The position numbers and the translations under genes were made by a program. Positions 25,301 to 36,202 of a stretch of DNA of 64,000 nucleotides are shown here, in pieces. The notes below the pieces were generated by a model. The model saw only the letters and a program-made list of their open reading frames with translations, was not told where the DNA came from and ran no database searches. Source of the stretch: Ascaris suum (Eukaryota; Nematoda; Chromadorea; Rhabditida; Ascarididae). The stretch is from NCBI GenBank assembly GCA_013433145.1, contig CM024168.1:4782184-4846183 (forward strand), read 5' to 3'. The first letter of the stretch is position 1. Each line of letters begins with the position of its first letter.

Positions 25301-28300
25301 AATTCCACGGAATCATGGATATAGCAGCAGAACTCGTCTCGAGATCTTCATTACGAGTGTGCTCGGATGTGCGAGAAGGCATCGGATAAGACAAGATATC
25401 TGGGTACGCATGCACGGATTGCTCCTATGTCAACGTAGAGAGTGTTATGAAACCTCTTCCATTCCTGGCCATTGCAAATTCGACGATTTTATCACCTCCT
25501 GCTTGTACCGCATTGTGAAGATTAGCCAAGATATGTGACGCTTTTATTTTGTCCTCATAGCTGCTCAACAAAAAATATGTAAGATCAGCATTACATATGC
25601 AAGTAATGATACATTAAACGAAATAAGACCGGTTTGTCCCACTGCAAGAGTCACCTTTGGCTCTTCCACTGAAAATCCTCGGCCTATAAGTACAAAATGA
25701 AGGGTAACTCATTCGGAGGTCTAATTTTTGGCCTGCACTGCAGGCTAAGCAAAGTCTTCGAATATCCGACGCGTTCTTCTCCGGTTCCTTAAGCGCTATG
25801 TGAACAAAACGGCGACTTTTCGCCATCTGGGGCTTGCTATACTCGAGCAGAGGCACGGCACCAACCAAAGTTGAAGACTGCCAGTAAGTCCGAATTGCTC
25901 TTTTTTCAAAGAAGGAGCGAACCTAGTTACGCAGTCAATAACAACGGTTGAGTGAAGGACAACCTTAACTACGCAAGCAAAGGACAAGCTGGAAAGACAT
26001 GAAGTTACTGCATCATAGTTGATTAAAGCACGCAGCACATTAACTCATATACGAGTACGGAATAAAGGACGAAGCCAAAGAATAATATCAGACACTTCTC
26101 TCGCATGAAAATAGATAAAATATGTGTTCGAAAACGTCGAACTCAAATATGACAAACCTTTTCAAACGGAAATTCAATCACACCCCAATCTCTTCTCTTA
26201 ATGATCAGGTTTTGGGGACATTGCTTTATTTTTGTGCCTATGTTAGTTGTGATGTGTGCTTCATCTGGATCGCTACATCACTTATTGGGAAGTTGTTTTG
26301 CACATACATGCAAGAACCTTTCATGAACAATAAGGACTGGAATAGGCTTGGTTTTAATAGGGGATCTTTTTTATCTGATTTGCATTACAATGCTGCATTT
26401 GTTTACATAAAGCTAGAGTGAACTAGCAATTTCTGACAAGTTGCTGTCTTGGCTCGCTATTGCGCTGGGACGGAATTTTTTTGATACAGCAGCTGTCGTT
26501 AAATTCCAAAAATTGTATTTGCTCCAGATACGCTGGCGTAAATGGCTCAGTTTAACTGCTGTAAAATTTTGAAATGTGGTTGCTAATGAAGAGAATTCGC
26601 TTCAGGAATGATGAAGGAAATTACTATCGTAATTCTGCATTGTTTTCGAATAAGTAAGCTGTAATGCTACAGAATACAGAGGCAAACGATGCGCGTACTC
26701 ACAAAGTTCACCTTTTTGCTACGCACGTGACGACAAATGAAGACAAGAAGTCGGAGGCTGTGAGCGAAATGCGCGGCTCTCGAAGGTGACGTTCTGAAAT
26801 ATTATGTCACAGACTTTATTGGAAGCAAAATGTGATATAGCACACTTAAGAAATTTTTTTGACGGTGAAGTACAGCATAATAGAACTCGCAAAAGATTGG
26901 ATTCGATAAAGTATATCACTGCAGAACTTATGAAATTTTGGAGCTCCAACGTGATCCAAAATCAATTAATCATCTACCTATATGCAAGAACCGCCGAAGG
27001 GACCACCAAAGAGTCCCATAGATGATGGCAATGAACTCTGAACACTGCTTTCGTGTGGGCAATGAATGACACATAAGGTTAAGCTACGAGACAGTGCAAT
27101 CTGCGTAATGACGCTGCCAAATAATAAGTCACTGCTATCTCTGAATGCGAAGCTCTATTTCTTAATAAAACAACTGGTGACACAGACGACTGCACGCCTA
27201 CTTGGAAGTTTTCGTCGTTAGCTAAAGAGAAGATGCTCAGGATAGAAAAAAATTCCCGAATGAAAAATCATCAAATTCAATCGGCGAATTTGAGGTGTTC
27301 ACTGTGAGCGTTATCTTTTGGTCAAAGTTGTTAGTGCCTTACTTGGGTTGGTCAGATCATCGAGATGAGCAAAAAAGTGTACTTACTCTGAAAGTGTTTG
27401 GATCATTAGCAGGTTTCAGCTGTTCGTGTTTTCCAGCATGAAGATGGCTAAGAGGATGTGTTTAAACCATCAACCCCGCAAGCAATGTCAACGATTGAGT
27501 CATCCCCTCAGTATCGAAGACGAACCCGTTCTAATAAATTCAACATGTGCAAAGCATCTGCGTTCCAGAAACATCGAGCAATGGAGCTCTTCCTACTGAA
27601 CTGAGCATTTCCGAAGTTTTTCCGTTCCAGCCGCTTCAGTGGTTTGCCCATATCAAACATAATAACACGGTCTCAAACTTTAATCCAACGTGCTCATAAC
27701 TGAGCCCTAAGATTTTTCGTTGCGTTTACCACAACTGTTAAATCTATACTCGCTGACCTCTTCTATCCCCTCTCAGCAAACAATTCTATACGTATAACAG
27801 AAAGAATATTGCTAATTACAGTGCTAGTAAACTTTCAATAGCCGCCGAAACGAGGCCATAACTAAAACCGACAACAAGCAATGATTGCATTTCACAGAGA
27901 TTTTAGTGGTACAGCTGGCTGGCACTGAGGTTGTATCCGCTAGTGACCAGCAGTTTGCATTTCTCGTCATTAACATGTTCGAAAGACTTGAATGTCCAAA
28001 TGCACAAATCAAAGGGACCGCCAGAAAGTGACCTGTAGAAATGTATTACTTCTGTCGCTTCCTCTCTCTTATATGCTCTGGTTGCGCGTAGTCCTCTATT
28101 GCCAGCTGCCATAAATGCATGTGGTGAGCTGGCTGCGCCCTTCTCCTCCGCTCAGCGGGAAAGTTCAGTATGAAAAAACGCACCAGCGACCTATTTTAAA
28201 CATAGCAGTGCACAGCTGTAAGTAAGGCCGCAAACACGTTCGATATCCACATGCACGCAATAGGAGCACATGCAGGAAGGCATATGCAGCACATAAAATA

Positions 28301-28900
28301 ATGTCCTATGTATTACAGTCAAGAGATGGTAGCATCTCCCATGCAGGCCGGCAACGTTCGATGCTTAGTTGGAAGCTGATAAAAGTCCCCTAAACGAAAT
28401 TCACCCTTCTCTTCATGGATGAAAAGATGGGCGCTCAATCGTGTGTACCCCTCGAATAGGTATTTAGCTCTCAGAGATTTAATTTCCAGGTATTCTTGAA
28501 TGTTAACAATGAGCACGCCGTTATTTTTTGTAGAAGTGAACGAATTTGGGACCAGCCAACCAGGAGGTTGGCATAGATTGGTTGGGAAAAGGAGGGGCGC
28601 GAGTAGACGAGCCCTCTTCGAATCAGGCCAGTTTGCTTATTAAGCACAATTATATATCATTCGCTACTGAAGATTTCGAGTACTTTCGAATCCAGCAGAG
28701 AAGTTGAAGAGCATAAAGAAGGAAATATCAACGGCCCATGAAAACAATTCGCGGCAAACTCTGTGAGCCCACACCAATTAGGCAGTGGTGATTTATTATT
28801 CTTCAGGTAGTCTGGTGGACGGCACAAACGCAATCCTCCGACACCTCGTTCCTTCTGATAATACTTGCACTGAACTTCGTATGTCATACCCTGCCACAAT
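19343..28900. other. No gene recognised; some GC-richer stretches
   Basis: 19906-20285 is open on both strands and in two plus frames, a GC effect or hidden exon. A 60-codon plus frame follows a TTTCAG at 27415-27420 and ends at 27602. The rest is AT-rich with a poly-C tract at 22.6 kb. Confidence 0.4.
22621..22649. repeat. Poly-C tract with single interruptions
   Basis: C-runs of 5 to 11 bases broken by A and T; the proline-rich open frame over it is an artefact. Confidence 0.85.
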
Positions 28901-29168
28901 TGTTACAGGAGCTTCCATTGTAGAGCAGCTTTATAGTGCCCATAGCGTAAATCGTTCACGACGCACAACCTGCCCCCAAATTCTTGTCGTTTCTTGTAAC
29001 TGTAATTGTTTATTTGTTGCTTTTATATTGCTGGTGTTGTGGCAGGCCTGTGTTGCTTGTAAGTTTTATTCCACGTACATCGTGACTCTTAACCCCGTTA
29101 TTCCTTTTTCTTGGTGCTTCCTTTTTTGTCGTCTACATACGATCCGCAATTTTCTTTTGTTCACGACA
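28901..29168 (+). repeat. Candidate 5' LTR of the BEL/Pao element
   Basis: The 268 bp segment begins TG (TGTTACAGGAGC) and ends CA (TTCACGACA), seven bases before the primer-binding site. The left end is inferred from the TGTTAC start common in this superfamily. No second copy is present in the window to confirm the boundaries. The open frame 28785-29198 runs through it and is not a gene. Confidence 0.55.
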
Positions 29169-29175
29169 GAAAATT

Positions 29176-29193
29176 TGGTGCCACGAGCCGGGA
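29176..29193 (+). other. tRNA primer-binding site of the retrotransposon
   Basis: TGGTGCCACGAGCCGGGA starts with TGG, the complement of a tRNA CCA end, just after the LTR. This is the usual start site of minus-strand DNA synthesis in LTR retrotransposons. The priming tRNA is not assigned. Confidence 0.65.
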
Positions 29194-29231
29194 GTTAAGC
29201 AGTCGCAATATTTGGAGTATATCAGCAGGCT

Positions 29232-30640
29232 ATGGGGCAGATAAAGGGTAGGCAGATAGGGTGCCTGAAGGAGATACCGGCGTTAGAGGTCCGAAAAATT
29301 CATGACCCCTTAGCTGAACAAATTGCTTCTCTTGAAGAGCAGGTTGATGAGTTTGACAGCTATATTCGTAAGATAAACGCCGCGATTAATGTGTTAGAAA
29401 AATAACACGAACAGTGACTCCCTTTGAGGATCAATTTAAGAGGAGAGGAAGCAAAAGAGGAAGATCGGCTTTATCAACAACCGGCAGACGAACCGAATTG
29501 TGTGCTCCAAGTTATGGATAAAGCTCGAGAACCTTCTGAGCTAGCAGAAAGCCGAAAACAGAAAGCAGTAAGGCTAGTTCTCCGATTACGGAATAAAAAT
29601 AAAGCTGAAGCATTGAGAGTTATTCTCAAAATTGGAGCTAGCTACCTTTTCCGGTGGTATACATAAATGGCCTGAGTTTTGGTCTTCATCTGAGGCAGCC
29701 GTAGATCAACACCCAAACCCGAAGTCAGTAAACTCAACTATTTACTCAGTAGTCTGAAGGGTGCGGCTTATGCAACAGTAACCGGATATGCAGTCACAGA
29801 CTCCAATTACGGATTGGTTGTGGAAGTGCTAAACAGGCGTTGTGGAAATGGGAGCATTACCAAAAAGTGCCTTTGTGACGAATTGAAGAGGTTACCTCAG
29901 GCGGATCCTAGAAATCCAAGGGTTGTTTTAGGCCAGGTCGAATAAATTCTGAAGCAACTAACTCCGACGAACGAAGATACAAGCCATCCTCTAATCGAGA
30001 TGGTGGTGGAGGAAAAATTGGCGAGGTAGATGCTACTCGAAGACTACGAAAAAAAAGAGTGAAGACCCGTCTTGGAATGTCGATAAGCTTCGTGAGTATG
30101 TCGACAAGTTAATTTCTCGAAAAGAAACAATATGCGTGTAACCAGTAACATGACGACTCAGAGCAAAGATCGTTACGAAGGAAGAAACCATGAAGTACGA
30201 CTCAAAGGAAACGTCAGCGTTTTCTTCGACAGTAAGCAATTGCCGAGTGCACAAGGAAGATCAAGCGCGGAAAAGCAAAAAACGAAGTTGCGCGTTTAGC
30301 GGCGCAGGCCAGCACTGAAATAGTGACTGCCATGAGTACGCAACCGTAAAGGAGCGCTGTAGACGTATAAGGGGAAAAAGCCTTTGTTTGAAATGTCTCG
30401 CAGACGGACATAGCGCAAAAGATTATGCAAGGAGGTGGACATGTTTCTACTGCAGAGAGGAACACAACTCGGTGCTCTGCCCAAAAAGAAAGAGCAAAAG
30501 TGGTTCCGAATAGGGAAGTAAACCAAAGGGCGATAGAGGGAAACAAACAGTCACTTTCGACAAGGAAGTAAACCGATCATCTGACGAATCGGCGTTGACA
30601 GCGGCGGTCGGAAAACAAGGCGTTTTGCGTCTTTGAAAGT
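29232..30640 (+). pseudogene. Broken gag of a BEL/Pao retrotransposon
   Basis: The first frame starts MGQIKGRQIG at 29232 and stops at 29403 after a heptad-like coiled coil (EQIASLEEQVDEFDSYI). A second frame from about 29424 is Lys/Arg/Glu-rich. After frameshifts near 29650 and 29715 the reading shows HKWPEFW and later LLSSLKGAAYATVTGY, the core pattern of the DUF1759 Gag domain of BEL/Pao elements. In-frame stops follow near 29943 and 30030. At 30385-30480 lie two zinc knuckles: the first is CLKCLADGHSAKDY, with Tyr where Cys is expected; the second, CFYCREEHNSVLC, is intact. A capsid/nucleocapsid protein is the original role. Confidence 0.75.
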
Positions 30641-33600
30641 AAGTGGACAAATAAGTTTTTAAATTGGTATTTTTTCTCGTTTTTTCAATTAATAATTTTT
30701 CTTGTTTCTGACGGGATCTCGTTAGGTGAATAATGGCAGGAATTAATCTACTGCAAACGATTAAGTGTGGTAAACATTTAAAAAACAGATGAGTATACGA
30801 ACGGTACAATGCATTACAAAACAACACTCCCATATTGCAACAGTAGTAAAACAGATCACATGGAGACGAACTGCTCTGCTCATGGATCGTTGACGACAGA
30901 AGAAACATCCTCCTCATCTCCTTCCGATGGATATATATATGAGTTTTCACAATAAAAACAGACACTATCCATCAGTCAAAAAAGAAAACCTATAGCGAAA
31001 ATACAGCAGCGCCAAAAAAGGCTCATCAGTAGGTTTGTGAGCTGTAAAGGCGCTCTAGCCGGGTAATATGCTCAAGGTATTTCCAGCAACTATCGAAGAG
31101 TGGAGTGCTGTCTAATTCTTCGCTTACTACCTTAACTGATAAAATCTTACTCTGTGATTTATCATATTGCAACTAAAGTGATCTCCGATTTTTTTAAGGA
31201 ATCCCAACAACTGCAATCTTCAAAGCATATTACCCAATCAAAGAGAAAGAGGAAGGGAGGAAGTGGTTCAACAAATTCAGTTTAGTTCACTGATCTAAAC
31301 GCTTCTACAGAAACTCCCCAAACGCATCTAAAAAAACCTTGTCCACAGCAAAATCCAATTAAGCGAGAAAAACGACAGCAAAGTCTAGGATTTACGAGGT
31401 TAATTTTTTGAAATTCAGGCACTGAGCTTTCACTCTTTCTGTAAGTTTCGTTCTGATCGTTACAGCGCATCTCCCTCGTCGATGAGATATGTGACCTGAT
31501 ACGAAGAGATATTGGTTTTTTTCATTGGTTTTTTGGTTTTTTTCATTGGTTTTTTCATTGGAGGTCTGACATTCAGTTTCTACGTCTTTGCCATGCGCAC
31601 GAGTACTTGTTAATTGATAAAGCCGCAAGAGTCGCATGCTGAATGACAAGTTGAAGAACGAAAAGCACCAATTCTTGTGATGTGCAGCAACTGGAAGAAA
31701 TGGGATGACTTCGTAGAAACGGAGAAAGACAGCCTACTCAAGAGAATGTCACGTCACTAAGGGATGCAAAAGGAACGAAGTTTCCTGTATACAAGCTGGT
31801 CGGACAGAAGTTACGGGAAATGTGGCGTTAAATGCTCTCAATAAAAACATTTCATATAATACCGTTTTGGATACATGCATATACAAACATTTAGACACGA
31901 AAATGCGTTTGCCCAAAAACTTGCAAGAGCTAACAAATCACGATTTCTATGAGTTCCGCATTTCAGAAAGTGTGCACGGTGAGCAGCGAACACTCTCATT
32001 AAGCATGCAACCTTAATCCCCGGTCAAATTGAAGAACTATCCAAGCAGGCACCGCCGTCATACAATTAGTGCTCATTTCAGTTCATGAAGCTTACCTGCT
32101 CTCTGTCGGAATGAAGCGAGTTGGTTGTATGTTTCGATGCACTTAATGGCGTTTAGATAAATCCTACTTCGAGATGACTGTGAAAGCGGTGTAAAGTCTA
32201 GATTTTGAGGGTGCTAACTGTACTGGTGGAGAGGGCCGTCATCAGCAAACATTCGAAAATTGTCACATCGAAAACCGTTCACAGCGTATTTCTTCCTCTT
32301 ATTTCTTTAAATACCCCTTAAATGTTAGATGTAATTTTTCTTTGAAATGTTCATCTTTCGATTGTAATGTATAAAAGTGTACCTAAAACCTGCCTTAAAT
32401 CTAGGTAAAACATTCTTTGTCAAAGTCTCCGCATCTCTAAACGTAACAACTCGGCACTTCTCAACCGATCACGTCAGGCTTTCATTGCTTCGCCGCATTT
32501 GGGAGGCTGAAATAACTTTAAAGAGCCTCTAAGCTTCACTAATTCAAACCCCTGAGAATATGCTCCACGAGAAGGTCAGAATAGTTTCGAAGACCAGCTT
32601 TCCTCGAAAAGTTGTCCCTCTGCCGGCCCGATCTTCACAAAAATACCAATTATCGTATCTCACCTCCAGATTTCAGATCATCGCACCCTACCTATCCGAT
32701 TGCATTATCGGCAAGTACCTTCATACCTCATGCTGTGTTTATTTCTGATTAGGAAGTTTCTTTCCACTTGATAGTTGCTCCGCGTTCTTCACTTAATGCA
32801 GCCGGAGCGAAGTGCACTGGGTGGACAACAAAATCATCGTAAATTTCAATGTTTCGAGAGTTTTAAGGGACCTCAGGCAATGGATAAAGTCTCGTCGCCG
32901 AAGTTAGCAGGATAAACTTCTTCGTTTACTAGCAATGAAATCATCATCGAAAATGCCGGAGACGAGAAAGGTAAGCAGTGTCCAGCGATATAAGGAAATT
33001 TTAACCTATTCTTTTCAATCGTAAGAGGTCTCACACGACGCGACACACGCAAAGTCGGGATTTGCTTACAAAATTTGCAGAGATCACATAAGGTGCAGTT
33101 TCGTACATCACAGAGATCAATTTATGAATGAACGAAGCGGTCCTTGACCTCTATGATTTCAGCTGTAAAAATGCAATGAAATCACTCGTACGCTGATTGT
33201 TAAGGGAAATCGCATTCAGCCCCGACCACGATACCTGGGCAATTGTCACTCCCATATCAGTGTATTACGCAGAGCAGAAAGGCATTCAGTTTCCTTTGCT
33301 TTTAACTGCCGCCTGGGTAAGGTTGAAAAACTCGATGCTGGCTATGTGTTGCTGCCATTCCAGAGACATCAATGAAGTTCCTAATTTTCAGCAGCTTACT
33401 TTCCATTAGTCCTGCGCCGATTTTTTCACAGCAACACTTCCGGGAGTGTTGTTGGGCCGCAGTGACGCAGGATGGATTTTTTGGCGACTGAATGTTCCAG
33501 CTTTTTCATCTAATTAGACGGCACATCTTCACTTGCAAAAAGTTTCGTTCTCCTCTTTCACTTGTGCGCAGCGCTGACTTGCACCACCCATGACCACCCC

Positions 33601-33697
33601 TCTCCGCCAGCGCATGCAATGAGGTCGACATCAAATGTCTTTTTTTAAATGATTTCTTGCAAATAACATTAAACTGCGAAAGATCGACTGTTTGATC
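30641..33697. other. No gene recognised
   Basis: AT-rich DNA right of the truncated retrotransposon, with one minisatellite at 31.5 kb. The 172-codon minus frame 30447-30965 is half antisense to gag and Cys/Leu/Ser/Phe-rich; I do not regard it as a gene. Confidence 0.45.
31511..31561. repeat. TTTTTTCATTGG minisatellite
   Basis: Short tandem array of ATTGG separated by T-runs, about four units of roughly 12 bases with one variant unit lacking CA. Confidence 0.8.
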
Positions 33698-34485
33698 ATA
33701 TATATAAACACGGATGCTCTTGCCCTCAGGTAGAGTGTTTGCAGAAAGAGTGTGAAACGTAACGTTGTCGAGAAAAATTTGTTCATTGTTTCAGCGACCG
33801 TTTTTACTTCTGAATGCTCTTTTAAATAAAGTTTCTCTGTCCTAGGATTCCTGAGTGGTGCTGCAAAGAGCATTTATCCTCGAACAAATTACCCTTATAA
33901 ACACTCCAGAAAAATAAGACAGTTACCCACTTCGGCAGAATGTTGGGAATTCCGTTAGAAATACAACGGTATAGCGGGAGTAATGGTGAGGGCTGCAAAT
34001 GAGCAAAACTAGGAGGAAGAAAGCACTTGACGATGCAATCTGACAATGGATGAAAAAATGCAGAAGTTAGCGAGGGCATTGAAGAGGCGTGAAGAGTGTG
34101 ATACGAAAACTAGAGGACATCTGTCATCTGAAGCGGGCAATTTGAGCACGAATAAATCCATATTCGGGAATCGAAACACTTCGCACCACCGATGCACTGC
34201 ACTCGTTCAGCAACACTATATTCTTATCTATCAATAGCTAGCAAGACACCAGCCTCATGCTACGCGCTCGTTTGAGCAGAGGTCAGTAACTTGTTTCCAA
34301 CAGCCCTGATGATCCTGATGATCAGAAAGTTCTCGCCGACATGTGCAGCCACCCTCTTAATCTTGAGTCTGAAGTGTGGTCTTCCGTCACCTTTCTCCTG
34401 GCGGCAAAGCATTTCTTACCTGCGTTTGTTTCGTCGATATTTTCGTGCTTCACTGCATCGCTGACAGAACGGTGAGATTCAAATT
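33698..34485 (+). repeat. Unnamed interspersed repeat, copy 2
   Basis: Diverged direct copy of 15169-15995, about 18.5 kb away. The TATA box, the CTCAGGTAGAGTGTTTGCAG segment and the right-hand part ending in a conserved CAGCCACCCTCTT block are all present. A plus frame (starting MDEKMQKLARALKRREE at 34046) and a minus frame (LFVLKLPASDD) are both retained from copy 1 with changes. Confidence 0.75.
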
Positions 34486-35893
34486 TTACAGAGAGCTTCA
34501 CGTGACGAAATGAATGATACACACAGCGAAAGTGGGTGTTTTCCGATGAACAAACATTTTGATACTTTTACCTCGTTATTAGCAGTTGAAATGTGCAAGA
34601 ACAACAGATTGAAAGCCTAGCAGTCTGAGATGTCATAGGACTAGAAACAGACAGTCATAGTAACAACTTCCATTAAAGGGGTCTCCATGTTCATATAAGT
34701 TAAAGCTGAGCACTGTGATAGCTTTTTGAACAAGTGTAACTGATTTGGTGATCCGTATCCAAAGGTGTACTCAACCCATAAAACCATGCTCGAACACGGC
34801 ATGATTTTCTTTGCTGTTCGCAGATGTTCACGTTCATAAATGTTCTATAAACTTATGTGCTGCAAAACACGTAAGAAGGACTTGTTGCAAATAGTGTATT
34901 TTTGAGTACGACCTCAAGTGAGAAATTCAACGCACAGTTGTATGCATCAGTGGTAAATGTGCTGCACGTCCTTAGCATCACTAATATGTGCTAAGAGTGT
35001 GGGAAGTATTTTCGTTTCCATAATTTCATAATTTGTAGGTGATAACGTTCAACGCTACCAATGAGTAGCATTGAGAAGATATGTGAAAAACAATGTGTTG
35101 CGGTGTCATAATTGAGGAATCAGTGAGTGAGCTCGTTTGACTTTTTCCCGGTGTTAGTCGCTACGTTCTTTCTTCGAATAATGAACGTTTTATTTTCGAT
35201 TCTGCTTCAGCAAAAAGCTATTAATTAAATTTCGTGGAAATCTATCAACTTCTTGAGAACTATCTTTACTAGGTGAATTTCAAAAAAACAGGGATGAAGT
35301 GGTTGTCTTTAAAGGTCTTCTATACAGAGCGCTTTCGAACTTCACATAGTTCGTAAAATAACGTCTCACTTTATTTCATGAATTTTGAGCGAATCGGTTA
35401 CGAAACATAAATTTGCAACGTATAATGAAGGAATGACTCTTCGGTTTCGAATAAAACAATACAAAAGATTTTTTTTTTGAGTGTTTTCTTATGTAAATGA
35501 ATGTTTTCTTATGCAACAAATTTTCGATTAGTTTTTCATTCAATGAATTTATTAGATGAATTTATTAGATGTCTTTTCCTTTATTTGCAATAGAAACTTT
35601 CTGGACAAACCATAAAAGCAGTTGCATAAATAAGTCATGAACTTGACGCATGGAAAAATGCTTAGAGCATGAGTTGCGATCATGTATAACCTGAAGGATA
35701 TTGTTTGAAAAGTAGTCTCTTCAATAAGTTTGCTATCTGAACCTCCCTATTGAATCCCTAAACATTCCTCTGAAGCCCATTCGCACTTCGTCACCAGTAG
35801 TTACTAACTAAAATTTATTTTGTACCTAAACTGAAGGTAAACAACTCGGTGGGCATACAGTGCGAACGATTTAGTGCGATGGCCAAGTAAATA
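34486..35893. other. No gene recognised
   Basis: AT-rich sequence between repeat copy 2 and the GC-rich patch at 35.9 kb; no repeat or frame worth naming. Confidence 0.45.
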
Positions 35894-36202
35894 ATGTTTT
35901 GGCGAGCGGTGTATAGTGCTGTTCGGGTGGAGCAGCCAGTGCTTCGTGCAGGAATTGCGTCGATCGATGTGAAAGCCATAGCTGTTAGCGTTAGTGCACT
36001 AGGTTCGCTGTCTTCCTTGGTCCCTGGAAACAGCAAGCGAGGCTGGTCGGGCGGAAGCGAGATGGGAAGCAAGCTGGCTTCAAAAAAGACAGCCAAACCA
36101 CGAGCCGCGCTGAAGGGCTTATCCGCCGACTTAGAGCTTAGTGCTGATGGGCATAGGCCATCCAGCTACCCAGGCCGCTGGCCGAATTCAGCGACTCCCT
36201 AA
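35894..36202 (+). CDS. Unidentified 102-codon open frame in a GC-rich patch
   Basis: An ATG opens 102 codons rich in Ala, Ser, Gly and Lys. The N-terminus (MFWRAVYSAVRVEQPVLRAG) is basic and hydrophobic, somewhat like a mitochondrial presequence. The opposite strand is also open over most of the stretch (35815-36096), which a locally high GC content explains. No domain, no clear splice sites and no neighbouring exon were found. It may be a real small gene, a mobile-element remnant or chance. Confidence 0.2.
   Translation: MFWRAVYSAVRVEQPVLRAGIASIDVKAIAVSVSALGSLSSLVPGNSKRGWSGGSEMGSKLASKKTAKPRAALKGLSADLELSADGHRPSSYPGRWPNSATP

Larger units (their letters stand above)
28901..30640 (+). mobile_element. 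Decayed BEL/Pao-type LTR retrotransposon, 5' part
   Basis: In order: a candidate LTR starting TGTTACAGG and ending CA, a seven-base spacer, a primer-binding site beginning TGGTGCC, and a gag region with a coiled-coil start, a DUF1759-like segment and two zinc knuckles. Nothing resembling protease, reverse transcriptase, RNase H or integrase follows, and no 3' LTR was found, so the copy is truncated near 30640; that end is approximate. The gag frames carry stops and at least two frameshifts, so the element is dead. Confidence 0.75.

Noticed and set aside
28785..29198. 137-codon plus frame
   Set aside because: It reads through the candidate LTR into the primer-binding site, so it is not a protein gene.
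30447..30965. 172-codon minus-strand frame, the longest in the window
   Set aside because: Overlaps gag of the retrotransposon in antisense, is Cys/Leu/Ser/Phe-rich without a domain, and has no splice context.
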